From: Mesorhizobium sp. L2C084A000
GTDB lineage: Bacteria > Pseudomonadota > Alphaproteobacteria > Rhizobiales > Rhizobiaceae
NCBI RefSeq assembly: GCF_000502875.1
Contig: NZ_AYWX01000002.1
Span: 206,713 to 254,884 of the forward strand
Length of the DNA stretch: 48,172 nt
Direction of reading: 5' to 3'
In this document: positions 41,647 to 48,172 of the stretch, one piece after another
How the letters are laid out: each line of letters starts with the position of its first letter
How positions within the stretch are numbered: the stretch's first letter is position 1
Translations under genes and position numbers: made by a program
Notes under the pieces: generated by a model
Seen by the model: only the letters and a program-made list of their open reading frames with translations
What the model was told of the DNA's origin: nothing
The model's database searches: none

Positions 41647-42321
41647 TCAACTCACTTTCCAGCTACGATCCGAGTTGCCCTTGCTGCCGACGGGATCCTG
41701 ATTCAGACATTTCGCAACCTCTACAAACAGGCCAGCCAAAAGATTTCGGTCGGTCTTAACGTTGCTGAGATCGGCAAACATTTTCTCTATCAGCATCTGA
41801 ACGCCTTCATTCTTCTGCTTAATTTCCTCACGCAACAAATGATCGTTTCGATTTATCCGGTCCGAAACGTCCCGCTCAAGCGCGCTCAATTGATCCGACA
41901 ACGCACGCACCTGCTTTTCAAGTGCCTGGTTTTGCTCGCGAAGATTCCGGTCAATCTCCTTGTCGGCATCGGCTCGTGAGTCTTTTTCGTTCCGCAATTG
42001 CGCCGCGAGCGAATCGATCTGCTTCTTTGCATTTGACTCGTACATCTCAAGATTGCGCTTGGCTTCGGATTCGACATCCTTGAAGCGCTGCAACACCCGT
42101 TCTTCAAGCTTGGAAAAACGGCGGTCATAGTCCTGCATCTGGTTGCCGAACAGCAGATCGCGTATCTTGTCGACACCTACGGCGTCGCCGGCGCCCCCGT
42201 TTTCGCGAACCTGGGCCGCCATGAAGTTCAGCCCGCTTCCGTCTGCATTACCGATCAAATTTGCGTCCGCCTTGTTTGCGGAGGAAACGGCACTCGAAGT
42301 ACTCGAAGATTCCTTGGCCAT
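41647..42321 (-). CDS. Coiled-coil protein, first gene of the GTPase/OmpA/cyclase operon
   Basis: The product is 224 residues, starting at ATG 42321 after AGAGGGG. The first ~45 residues are Ser/Ala/Asn-rich and probably disordered. A conserved-looking segment, VDKIRDLLFGNQMQDYDRRF with SKLEERV (residues ~50-75), is followed by a long coiled coil to about residue 185 (LRNEKDSRADADKEIDRNLR, ALEKQVRALSDQLSALERDV). The end, NLLAGLFVEVAKCLNQDP, is a short helix. No membrane segment or enzyme motif is present. It probably oligomerises and scaffolds the GTPase or the cytoplasmic part of the membrane protein. I recall similar KIRDLLFG-type proteins near bacterial Ras-like GTPases, but cannot verify this here. 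Confidence 0.85.
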   Translation of the reverse strand: MAKESSSTSSAVSSANKADANLIGNADGSGLNFMAAQVRENGGAGDAVGVDKIRDLLFGNQMQDYDRRFSKLEERVLQRFKDVESEAKRNLEMYESNAKKQIDSLAAQLRNEKDSRADADKEIDRNLREQNQALEKQVRALSDQLSALERDVSDRINRNDHLLREEIKQKNEGVQMLIEKMFADLSNVKTDRNLLAGLFVEVAKCLNQDPVGSKGNSDRSWKVS

Positions 42322-43225
42322 CCTTATACCCCTCTATTTGAACCACCTGCCACAGTGCAGAGACCCATAAACAGGTGAAGATGCCAGCAAAATCCGCGAC
42401 CTGCAAGCCGGAATCTTCTTGGCGAAAGCCAATTTGCGTGCTCTTTTTACACGTCTTGGACCGGCCGAAAAAGCACCAGTACCGCTAGGTGTTGCTCTCG
42501 CCCCTCTCTGTGATAGCAACCATAGCCGTTTAATCTAATTGGTTATCGAGCGAAATCTACTATGAAGCCGAGTGATACAATGGCATTATGTATATCTATT
42601 TAGACAGACGTAAGTAATGAGTTTTCATTAGAAATTGCTAAAATAGCTGTTCCAGTGAGCAGCATATTGGCTCTCGCTCCGCTATATACTGCCACCATCA
42701 GCTTCCGGCGCGATCTCAACAGTAGAAGGAGAATCTTCTTCTTACACGAGGAATCGCCGATCAAGAATGCAGCCCGGAATCGAGGTGTTTCGGTCGATAG
42801 GAGAGAGCAATAGGTCCCAATAGCTGGCAGTCATTCAACCAAAGCTTCAGTGGGCTTGCATTGCTGCGTCGTCGATTGCAAAGGACGGCAGTTTGCCATA
42901 GCCAGGTGCCAGGGACCGCAGCTTGTGGTCATGGTGCCGATTTCAGGGATCGACATGAGTATGCGGCATGCTTGGTTTTGACGTGCATCTGCGACAGCCG
43001 GCGTCCGATCTCGGCGGCACGGATGAAATGCTGCGCCAGGCTTCTAATGTCGCTAGCACGACAGGAGCAAGCTCGCACTGCAGCCAAATGGCGGCGCGAC
43101 GGCTCGGAAGAGTTTACGGGAGACTGTTTGGACGCAGCATCCTCGGTGACCGTTTCCTTTGGCGGGAAACCGCCGGCTATGTCTCGGGGCTCTTGTACCT
43201 TCGAACCAGGCTTGGGTAAGACGGC
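42322..43225 (+). other. Divergent intergenic region with an AT-rich core
   Basis: These 904 bp separate the leftward GTPase operon from the rightward fusion gene. Positions ~42530-42660 are strikingly AT-rich compared with the flanks and must hold promoters for one or both sides, though no hexamer pair is good enough to call. An imperfect inverted repeat (GTGCTCTTTTT at 42438-42448 against AAAAAGCAC at 42468-42476) lies in the leader of the operon. Positions ~42850-43225 return to high G+C with several overlapping short frames, none with recognisable motifs; decayed gene sequence is possible. Confidence 0.4.
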
Positions 43226-46132
43226 ATGGCGCATAATCCATTGGTTTCAATCGTGGTTCCTGCGCACAACGCAGAGGTGACGCTGGCGCGCGCACTCAAT
43301 TGCCTTCTCGATCAGGAAATCGTGGATTGGGAGGCGATCATCGTCGACGACGCCTCCACGGACCGCACCCCCGCGATCATTGCCAGTTATGTGGAACAAG
43401 ATTCCCGATTTCGGACGTTGAATTCTTGCGCCCGTGGCCCCGCCGGCGCGCGCAATAGCGGGATTTCGACGGCGCGCGGCCACTGGCTCATGTTTCTGGA
43501 TGCGCACGATTGGGTAGACGCCAGCTTCCTCGCGAAAATGCTAGCCGCACTGGAGGCTGCGCCCGATTCAGTGGCCGCCTATTGCGGCTCCCAATGCGTG
43601 ATGCCCGATGGCGAACTTATCTGGTTGAGCATCTCGTCAGAGGTTGCGATCCAGCCCTTTGAAACATTTGCCCGCCGGTGTGCCATCGCCACCCACGCGC
43701 TGCTGCTCGACCGGGAGACAATCGTCGAGTTGGGCGGTTTCGATGTGTCGCTGCGCACATGCGAGGACTGGGATCTGTGGCAGCGCCTCGCCCGTCTCGG
43801 CAGAAATTGGGTAATGGTCGACGAGCCGCTCGCCTTCTACCGGGCTAGCCCCAACTCGCTCACCCGCAATTCATCTCAGATGCTGGCCGACGCGGAAATC
43901 GTCATCGCCCGTGGCTTCTCTGCCGACTCCAGAGTCAAACACCCGGTGACTATCCACGCCAACGGAGCGAACTCGGCGGATGGCCGCACCGCTTCCGAAG
44001 CACTCGCGTGGTTCGCATTTTGGAACGCCGCGTCGGATTGCGGCGGCGGCTCGGGCTCGATCAACCCGCAGTCCCTGCGCGCGCTTCCGGCCGGACGCAA
44101 GTGGGCGAGTGAGATCGCCAAGGTAGCCATCAACGGCCTTGCGGTGGGAAGCCTGTCTGTGCCGGCGCAACTGGCTGCCAGGTGGGGAAGGTTCGGCCGC
44201 GCCATCACCGAGTTGATTACCGAACTCGGCAAGGTCTGGGACAATCCCGCAGCGGCTCGCCGCATCCAGTATCAGCTTGAGCAAATGCTTCTCGACGCCG
44301 ACGATCTTGGCGCGCCGCGCAGGCTGGCGCGAACACTTGGAATCCGCGTCGACGCTCGAAATCCGACCTCGACCGAACTGCCGGAAGGAATCGACCAAAT
44401 CTATGCCTACCTGATGATGGATGGCCACATCGAGGCCGTCGTACAATTCGGCGTGCTCGGGACAGTGACAAGGGATCATTGGATTGAACTGATCCGGAAT
44501 TTCGCACCGCAAAAGGAGGCTGGCGCCAACACTCCGAACACGCTTCCAGCCCGGGCATTGTCAGGCACAGCCGAACGCGAGCCTGATCCGGACAGCCATT
44601 TCGGCAAACTCGCGAGATTGGCTGCGCAAGCGCGGGAGTTGGTCCGGTCGAGCGCCGAACCTGCGGAGCCTTCTGCCGCGCCGCGCCGTGCACGGCCCAG
44701 GCACGACGAGAATCGCACGTTGTTCTGGAATGGCTATTTCACGACCGAGGATCCCTGGAACTACAGTTCGTCCTATGAGCAGGAAAAATATGAGCGGCAA
44801 CTCGAGATTCTGCCTGCGGGTCCCATCGGACGGGCACTTGAGCTCGCCTGCGCGGAGGGCCACTTCACGCGGCAGCTGGCGCCGCGAGTGGGCCATCTGA
44901 CCGCAACCGACATCTCCGCCATAGCCGTGGGACGGGCCCGCGCGCGATGCAGCGATCAGCCGAACGTCGAATTCGGCGTACTGGATTTCTCCGCAGACAC
45001 GCTGCCGGGTGAAATGGATCTGATCTTCTGTTCGGAAGTGCTCTACTATCTGGATGATCTCGCCGAGTTGCGGCGCATTGCCAAAAAATTCGCAGAGGCG
45101 TTGGCGCCTGGCGGCAGTTTCATCAGCGCCCACGCATTCGTGCTGCGTGACAATGTTGAAAGGACGGGGTTCGACTGGAACACATTCGGGGCACAAGCGA
45201 TCTCAGAGGCGCTCGCAGCGACCGAAGGTCTCGTCCTCGAGCAGTCGATCCAGACCAAGCTCTATCGCATAGACCGCTTCCGCCGCCTGTCACCGCACGA
45301 TGTAGTGACGGAACCGAGGATTGATCATGCGCCGATCCGCGCGCCCATCGGACTCGGGGTCGCCCGAAATATCGTCTGGGGCGGGGCGCGGGCCTTGCGC
45401 CGCGACGTCGCGCGCAGCGAGCGGCGGCCACGTATCCCTGTCCTCATGTACCACAGCGTCGCCGAAGAAGGTCCGGCTGCCCTCGCCCGTTTTCGGCTAA
45501 CGCCCGCCGCATTCGCCAGCCAGATGGCATGGCTGCGCGCCAATGGCTTTCACGCGACCACGTCCGAGCAACTGGAACGGTCCATCGCCAACCGTCAGCC
45601 TTTCGCTGGCCGCCCAGTGCTCATCACCTTCGATGACGGTTTCCAGAATTTTGCCGACCAAGCCTGGCCAACCTTGCGCGCGAACGACCTGACCGCGGAA
45701 GTGTTCCTGGTGACTGACCTGGTGGGTGAAAGCGCGCAGTGGGATGCCGAAAACGGTCCGCCGACGCAGCTTATGGATGCCGGGACGGTGCGGCGGCTCG
45801 CCGCCGAAGGTGCGTTCTTCGGAAGCCATCTCGCGACGCATCGCGCGATCGATGGTCTGTCGAGCTCTGACTTGGCCGCCGAACTGCTGCGCTCTCGTAT
45901 GTTCATCGAACGTTGGACCGGTCGGCCAACCTCGGCGTTCGCGGCACCCTTCTCTGTCACCGACCGACGGCTCGGCAGACTGGCCAAGGAGTCCGGCTAT
46001 CGGATCGGCTTCGGCAGCAGACACGGGCCGGCGGACCTTAATTGCGATCCCATCGATCTTCCACGCATCGAGATTCGCGGGGATCGCTCGCTCGACGACT
46101 TTGTCGCCACCGTCGAGGCCATGCTCGATTAA
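43226..46132 (+). CDS. Three-domain fusion: GT2 glycosyltransferase, NodS-like methyltransferase, NodB-like polysaccharide deacetylase
   Basis: The product is 968 residues. Residues 1-~230 are a GT-A family 2 glycosyltransferase (VSIVVPAHNAEVTLARALNC, VDDAST at 40-45, metal-site-like LDAHDWVD at 91-98, CEDWDLWQRL). Residues ~230-490 are helical and Pro/Ala-rich linker. Residues ~499-690 are a methyltransferase with the NodS-type entry motif FWNGYFTTEDPWNYSSSYEQ, SAM loop ALELACAEGHFT (~536) and FCSEVLYYLDD. Residues ~735-968 are a carbohydrate esterase 4 domain: VLMYHSVAEEG, LITFDDGFQNF (~799) and FFGSHLATHRAI. Sugar transfer, methylation and N- or O-deacetylation could thus occur on one scaffold. 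The trio echoes nodC/nodS/nodB chemistry, but nothing shows that it makes Nod factor. Confidence 0.93.
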   Translation: MAHNPLVSIVVPAHNAEVTLARALNCLLDQEIVDWEAIIVDDASTDRTPAIIASYVEQDSRFRTLNSCARGPAGARNSGISTARGHWLMFLDAHDWVDASFLAKMLAALEAAPDSVAAYCGSQCVMPDGELIWLSISSEVAIQPFETFARRCAIATHALLLDRETIVELGGFDVSLRTCEDWDLWQRLARLGRNWVMVDEPLAFYRASPNSLTRNSSQMLADAEIVIARGFSADSRVKHPVTIHANGANSADGRTASEALAWFAFWNAASDCGGGSGSINPQSLRALPAGRKWASEIAKVAINGLAVGSLSVPAQLAARWGRFGRAITELITELGKVWDNPAAARRIQYQLEQMLLDADDLGAPRRLARTLGIRVDARNPTSTELPEGIDQIYAYLMMDGHIEAVVQFGVLGTVTRDHWIELIRNFAPQKEAGANTPNTLPARALSGTAEREPDPDSHFGKLARLAAQARELVRSSAEPAEPSAAPRRARPRHDENRTLFWNGYFTTEDPWNYSSSYEQEKYERQLEILPAGPIGRALELACAEGHFTRQLAPRVGHLTATDISAIAVGRARARCSDQPNVEFGVLDFSADTLPGEMDLIFCSEVLYYLDDLAELRRIAKKFAEALAPGGSFISAHAFVLRDNVERTGFDWNTFGAQAISEALAATEGLVLEQSIQTKLYRIDRFRRLSPHDVVTEPRIDHAPIRAPIGLGVARNIVWGGARALRRDVARSERRPRIPVLMYHSVAEEGPAALARFRLTPAAFASQMAWLRANGFHATTSEQLERSIANRQPFAGRPVLITFDDGFQNFADQAWPTLRANDLTAEVFLVTDLVGESAQWDAENGPPTQLMDAGTVRRLAAEGAFFGSHLATHRAIDGLSSSDLAAELLRSRMFIERWTGRPTSAFAAPFSVTDRRLGRLAKESGYRIGFGSRHGPADLNCDPIDLPRIEIRGDRSLDDFVATVEAMLD

Positions 46133-46281
46133 ACGGTGAACTTTGTCACGGTCATCGGTCCCGCTCACGTGCGCAAGATCGACGAAACGCTCCGCACTCG
46201 CCAGACTGCTGCGATCGCCCGATGTCACCCCGAGATCGGAATGACCTGCCCCGGCGGCTGAGTAAACACTGCCAAAATACC

Positions 46282-46500
46282 CGGCGCATCAGCATCTTCA
46301 AGCGCGGCATGCGTGGCACCTATCAGCCTTGCGCAAAAAAGCATCTGCACCGCGACCTCTCCGAATATGACTTCCGCCATAATTCACGCGTAGCCCCTGG
46401 CATGAACGACGATGCACGGGCCGGTCGCAGCCTCGATGGTATCGTCGGCAAGCGCCTCGCCTCGGGTTACTTCACACGGAAGCGAGCGACGGCGCTTAAG
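46282..46500 (+). pseudogene. IS1595-family (ISXO2-like) transposase, C-terminal relic
   Basis: One frame reads SIFKRGMRGTYQPCAKKHLH, RDLSEYDFRHNSRVAPGMND and DDARAGRSLDGIVGKRL, which is the characteristic C-terminus of ISXO2-like transposases (FKRGM-x-G-x-YQHC-x-x-KHLHRY, FRYNNR, GKRL). The N-terminal zinc ribbon and the catalytic part are absent, and the upstream sequence in frame is not transposase. Cys for the His-Cys pair and other changes show drift. A 7-bp inverted repeat (CCGAACC at 46501-46507, GGTTCGG at 46527-46533) follows and may instead serve as a terminator for the RelA/SpoT gene. Confidence 0.8.
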
Positions 46501-46551
46501 CCGAACCATAATAGGGCCTTTCGTAGGGTTCGGAGCTACCACCTGTGCAGG

Positions 46552-47706
46552 CTAACTGTATTCGATAGCCGCTTTTCCCGTGCAGATGGATTTCAGATTA
46601 CGAGCAAATAAGTAAACGTCTCCGAAGTAATTCGGATACATTTCCACAAGCTTTTCTTTCTTATCTACCTCGACCAAGACAGCCTTCACCTCACTGCCCC
46701 TTAGCTCGATTTTTTGCTCGATCTCTTTCAGTTTTCGCGCACCTAATATAAGCGCCCAGAACGGCTCGATGGACAATTTATGATCTTTTCCATATTGAAG
46801 CAAATAGTATCGAGTTTTGGCTGCTTTATGTACGAAGTTTTCTGGGCAGTGAGTAGTATTATTGATTTTTTCTAGTATGCCGATCGCATCTATACGCTTG
46901 TTGAGATCCTGCAATTCTCGAACCCGGTCATTGTGATCCGGAACACTTACATGAACGGGGCACTGCTCAACGTGCGCGAATTCCGCCGACATAAGCTGGA
47001 AAAGGCGAAGCCAATCCTGGTCGCCCTCTCCGTGCTTCAAATCCTGGCCCCGGAATAGCCCGACAGCCTCAACCGCAGTTGCCCATGAGTGCTGAAGCTT
47101 GGTACGAACTTGCAACTCGATGCGTCGTCCGTCGAAAGCCTCGGTGTCGGCATCTCTGGGTCGGTATTTGAAAACAATATGGTGACTTCGATACCCGTCC
47201 GGCTTCGGCTCATCGATATAGTTAAACTCCCTAGAGTGGATCTCATGGGGGAACTTGTCTCGCATCGATGCGAGAAGCGAGCGAACACCTTTGATATCGG
47301 CCATGATCGCTCGGCAACCGCCGATGTCGTTCATGGTGTCCAAATTGGTGGTGGACTCTCGAAGCTTCCGACGAATGGATGCCATGCGCTTCGGCCGGGA
47401 TGCCATGTCGCCCTCCAGTCGCAGGGCTCTTATGTGATGACCGACAGAGAACCGAACGCTGCGCATCGGCAGAAAGTGCGAGTCGCGCCAGCTATTGGCG
47501 ATTGAGAAGATTTCGAGTGCGTCCACATACTGGCCGACAGTGATGTCTCGTCCGAACTGAATAGGTTTTGCCAGCCGGTCGCCTGCCTTGCGAACGGCTT
47601 TCATGCTGTAGGCAAGGCGCGGGTACTCAGTCATTGGAGCCAAGAAATCAAGATAGCCCGCCTCATTCTGGACTGGCCGGACTATCGCAGGGGAATCAGA
47701 TCCCAA
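46552..47706 (-). CDS. RelA/SpoT-domain protein (alarmone synthetase fold), possible toxSAS or defence protein
   Basis: The longest frame starts at TTG 47706 (384 residues). ATG 47634, giving 360 residues from MTEYPRLAYS, is an equally good choice; neither has a strong ribosome-binding site. Residues ~85-215 contain the synthetase motifs: MASIRRKLRE, metal-site Asp127 in MNDIGGCRAIM, the G-loop PDGYRSHHIVFKY with Tyr172, and RIELQVRTKLQHSWATAVE. There is no HD hydrolase, TGS or ACT domain, so it is not a housekeeping RelA/SpoT. The ~165-residue C-terminal extension is of unknown function. It may make (p)ppGpp-like alarmones or pyrophosphorylate tRNA, as toxic small alarmone synthetases do. 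No partner antitoxin is visible. It is bracketed by transposase and integrase relics. Confidence 0.88.
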   Translation of the reverse strand: MGSDSPAIVRPVQNEAGYLDFLAPMTEYPRLAYSMKAVRKAGDRLAKPIQFGRDITVGQYVDALEIFSIANSWRDSHFLPMRSVRFSVGHHIRALRLEGDMASRPKRMASIRRKLRESTTNLDTMNDIGGCRAIMADIKGVRSLLASMRDKFPHEIHSREFNYIDEPKPDGYRSHHIVFKYRPRDADTEAFDGRRIELQVRTKLQHSWATAVEAVGLFRGQDLKHGEGDQDWLRLFQLMSAEFAHVEQCPVHVSVPDHNDRVRELQDLNKRIDAIGILEKINNTTHCPENFVHKAAKTRYYLLQYGKDHKLSIEPFWALILGARKLKEIEQKIELRGSEVKAVLVEVDKKEKLVEMYPNYFGDVYLFARNLKSICTGKAAIEYS

Positions 47707-47787
47707 GAGTCATATCCGTTTGGGTAAGCGAAGTACCATAGCGCGCGACATCGGATCTCCGCGAGCGATCGTCTCGGCCGTATCTGC

Positions 47788-47862
47788 CTAGATCGCGCCC
47801 CTGGACATGACGCGGACGTAGATGCCGTCACGGTCAGCCAGCTTATAGTTCTTTTCAGTGCT
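47788..47862 (-). pseudogene. Tyrosine-recombinase (phage/ICE integrase) N-terminal relic
   Basis: A short frame, TEKNYKLADRDGIYVRVMSR ending in GAI and a stop, matches the arm-binding N-terminal (DUF4102-type) domain of P4-like integrases (pattern K-x-Y-K-L-x-D-x-x-G-L/M-Y-V). The sequence beyond the stop continues with GRYGRDD, resembling the GRYG-x-D-G turn that follows in intact proteins. No catalytic domain is present, and the RelA/SpoT frame overlaps where it should lie. It is therefore an integrase remnant marking a former island end. Confidence 0.5.
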
Positions 47863-48042
47863 TTAAGGGCGACGCCGACAACATAGCAATTGCCTCCTGA
47901 AAGATACCTCAGGACAATTGAAGGCTTCATGGCAGGAAATTGCCTTTTCTCCATCGCATTGGGCATTAAAAAGCACCACCGTGAGCCTTATTGCTCTGAT
48001 GGTGGTACCTAGAAATCCGGGTGGGCGATATGCGAAGGTTCA

Positions 48043-48172
48043 TCAAAGCCAATCGACGTTTGAGTGGGCCTGAATCATTCCCACTCGATTGTTCATGTCG
48101 GCGACGATCAGCGTCGGTGGCGGCAGTTCATCGAGGATTGGTCTTCGAACGATCTCCTCGCCATCGGCGGGG
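48043..48172 (-). CDS. Possible C-terminal end of a gene entering from the right edge
   Basis: A minus-strand frame is open from the window edge to TGA at 48043-48045, reading about 43 residues (PADGEEIVRRPILDELPPPT, LIVADMNNRVGMIQAHSNVD, then WL). The composition is protein-like, but no family can be named from so short a piece. It would have to start outside the window. Chance openness of a GC-rich frame is the alternative. Confidence 0.35.
   Translation of the reverse strand, partial: PADGEEIVRRPILDELPPPTLIVADMNNRVGMIQAHSNVDWL
48062..48089. repeat. 7-bp inverted repeat with guaA-3'-end-like sequence
   Basis: GAGTGGG (48062-48068) and CCCACTC (48080-48086) are perfect complements 11 bp apart. 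On the minus strand 48089-48075 reads ATCGAGTGGGAATGA, which encodes the IEWE-stop ending of GMP synthetase, a known integration target of genomic islands. The frame before it is not guaA. The closeness of an integrase relic makes an attachment-site remnant conceivable. Confidence 0.25.

Noticed and set aside
42438..42476. Inverted repeat upstream of the coiled-coil gene
   Set aside because: Arms are imperfect and the 19-bp loop plus position give no clear role; mentioned only within the intergenic entry.
42929..43234. 101-codon minus-strand frame before the fusion gene
   Set aside because: Overlaps other frames of similar length and shows no conserved motif; may be decayed sequence.
43226..46132. 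Idea that the fusion gene is a nodulation (Nod factor) gene
   Set aside because: The domains only share superfamilies with NodC, NodS and NodB; no nodA, nod box or other nod gene is present.
46136..46261. 41-codon frame starting at GTG after the fusion gene
   Set aside because: No ribosome-binding site and no similarity recognised; probably chance.

Overview
The window is GC-rich alphaproteobacterial DNA. Gene families, ATGA-type overlaps, abundant class III nucleotide cyclases, family-5 peptide-type ABC transporters and palindromic intergenic repeats point to Hyphomicrobiales, most likely Mesorhizobium or a close relative. This rests on family content and style, not on a database comparison. 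No rRNA, tRNA or CRISPR array was found.

Region 1 (1-9.6 kb) is a catabolic locus. A leftward operon encodes a two-subunit ThDP 2-oxoacid decarboxylase (sulfopyruvate/phosphonopyruvate decarboxylase type) and an aldehyde dehydrogenase cut by the window edge. A LysR regulator is followed by a rightward operon: acyl-CoA dehydrogenase, flavodoxin-fold NAD(P)H:quinone oxidoreductase, class III CoA-transferase, MaoC/mesaconyl-CoA-hydratase-type enzyme, CitE-type lyase and MmgE/PrpD protein. A 22-bp element (19/22 identical) lies about 71-77 bp before both operons in the same relative orientation and looks like the LysR operator. The CoA-transferase/hydratase/lyase trio resembles itaconate, mesaconate or methylsuccinate degradation.

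Region 2 (9.6-11.8 kb) is decayed: a frameshifted, internally deleted zinc alcohol dehydrogenase, AT-rich DNA and a near-consensus promoter.

Region 3 (11.8-25.7 kb) combines glycan genes (two MurG-like and two GT4 glycosyltransferases, a methyltransferase, a polysaccharide deacetylase, a dead nucleotide-sugar dehydrogenase) with an exporter-like ABC protein whose ATPase motifs are degenerate, a stand-alone cyclic-nucleotide-binding protein, an MBL-fold hydrolase, a DUF3095 cyclase-fold protein and a class III cyclase.

Region 4 (25.8-37.1 kb) has a complete peptide-type ABC importer (fused ATPases, Tat-exported binding protein, two permeases), a small methyltransferase, a zinc-ribbon class III cyclase, an eight-helix membrane protein, and a GNAT acetyltransferase coupled to an unrecognised 459-residue protein.

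Region 5 (37.4-42.3 kb) is a tight leftward four-gene operon: coiled-coil protein, membrane protein (predicted longin/roadblock-like cytoplasmic part, one TM helix, three 136-residue periplasmic repeats, OmpA-type peptidoglycan-binding end), Ras/Rab-like GTPase and class III cyclase. It looks like a GTPase-to-cyclase device tied to the cell wall and is the best candidate for an undescribed system here.

Region 6 (42.3-48.2 kb) has an AT-rich gap, a 968-residue GT2/methyltransferase/deacetylase fusion, a transposase relic, a RelA/SpoT-domain protein and an integrase relic. This has the look of an accessory-island margin.
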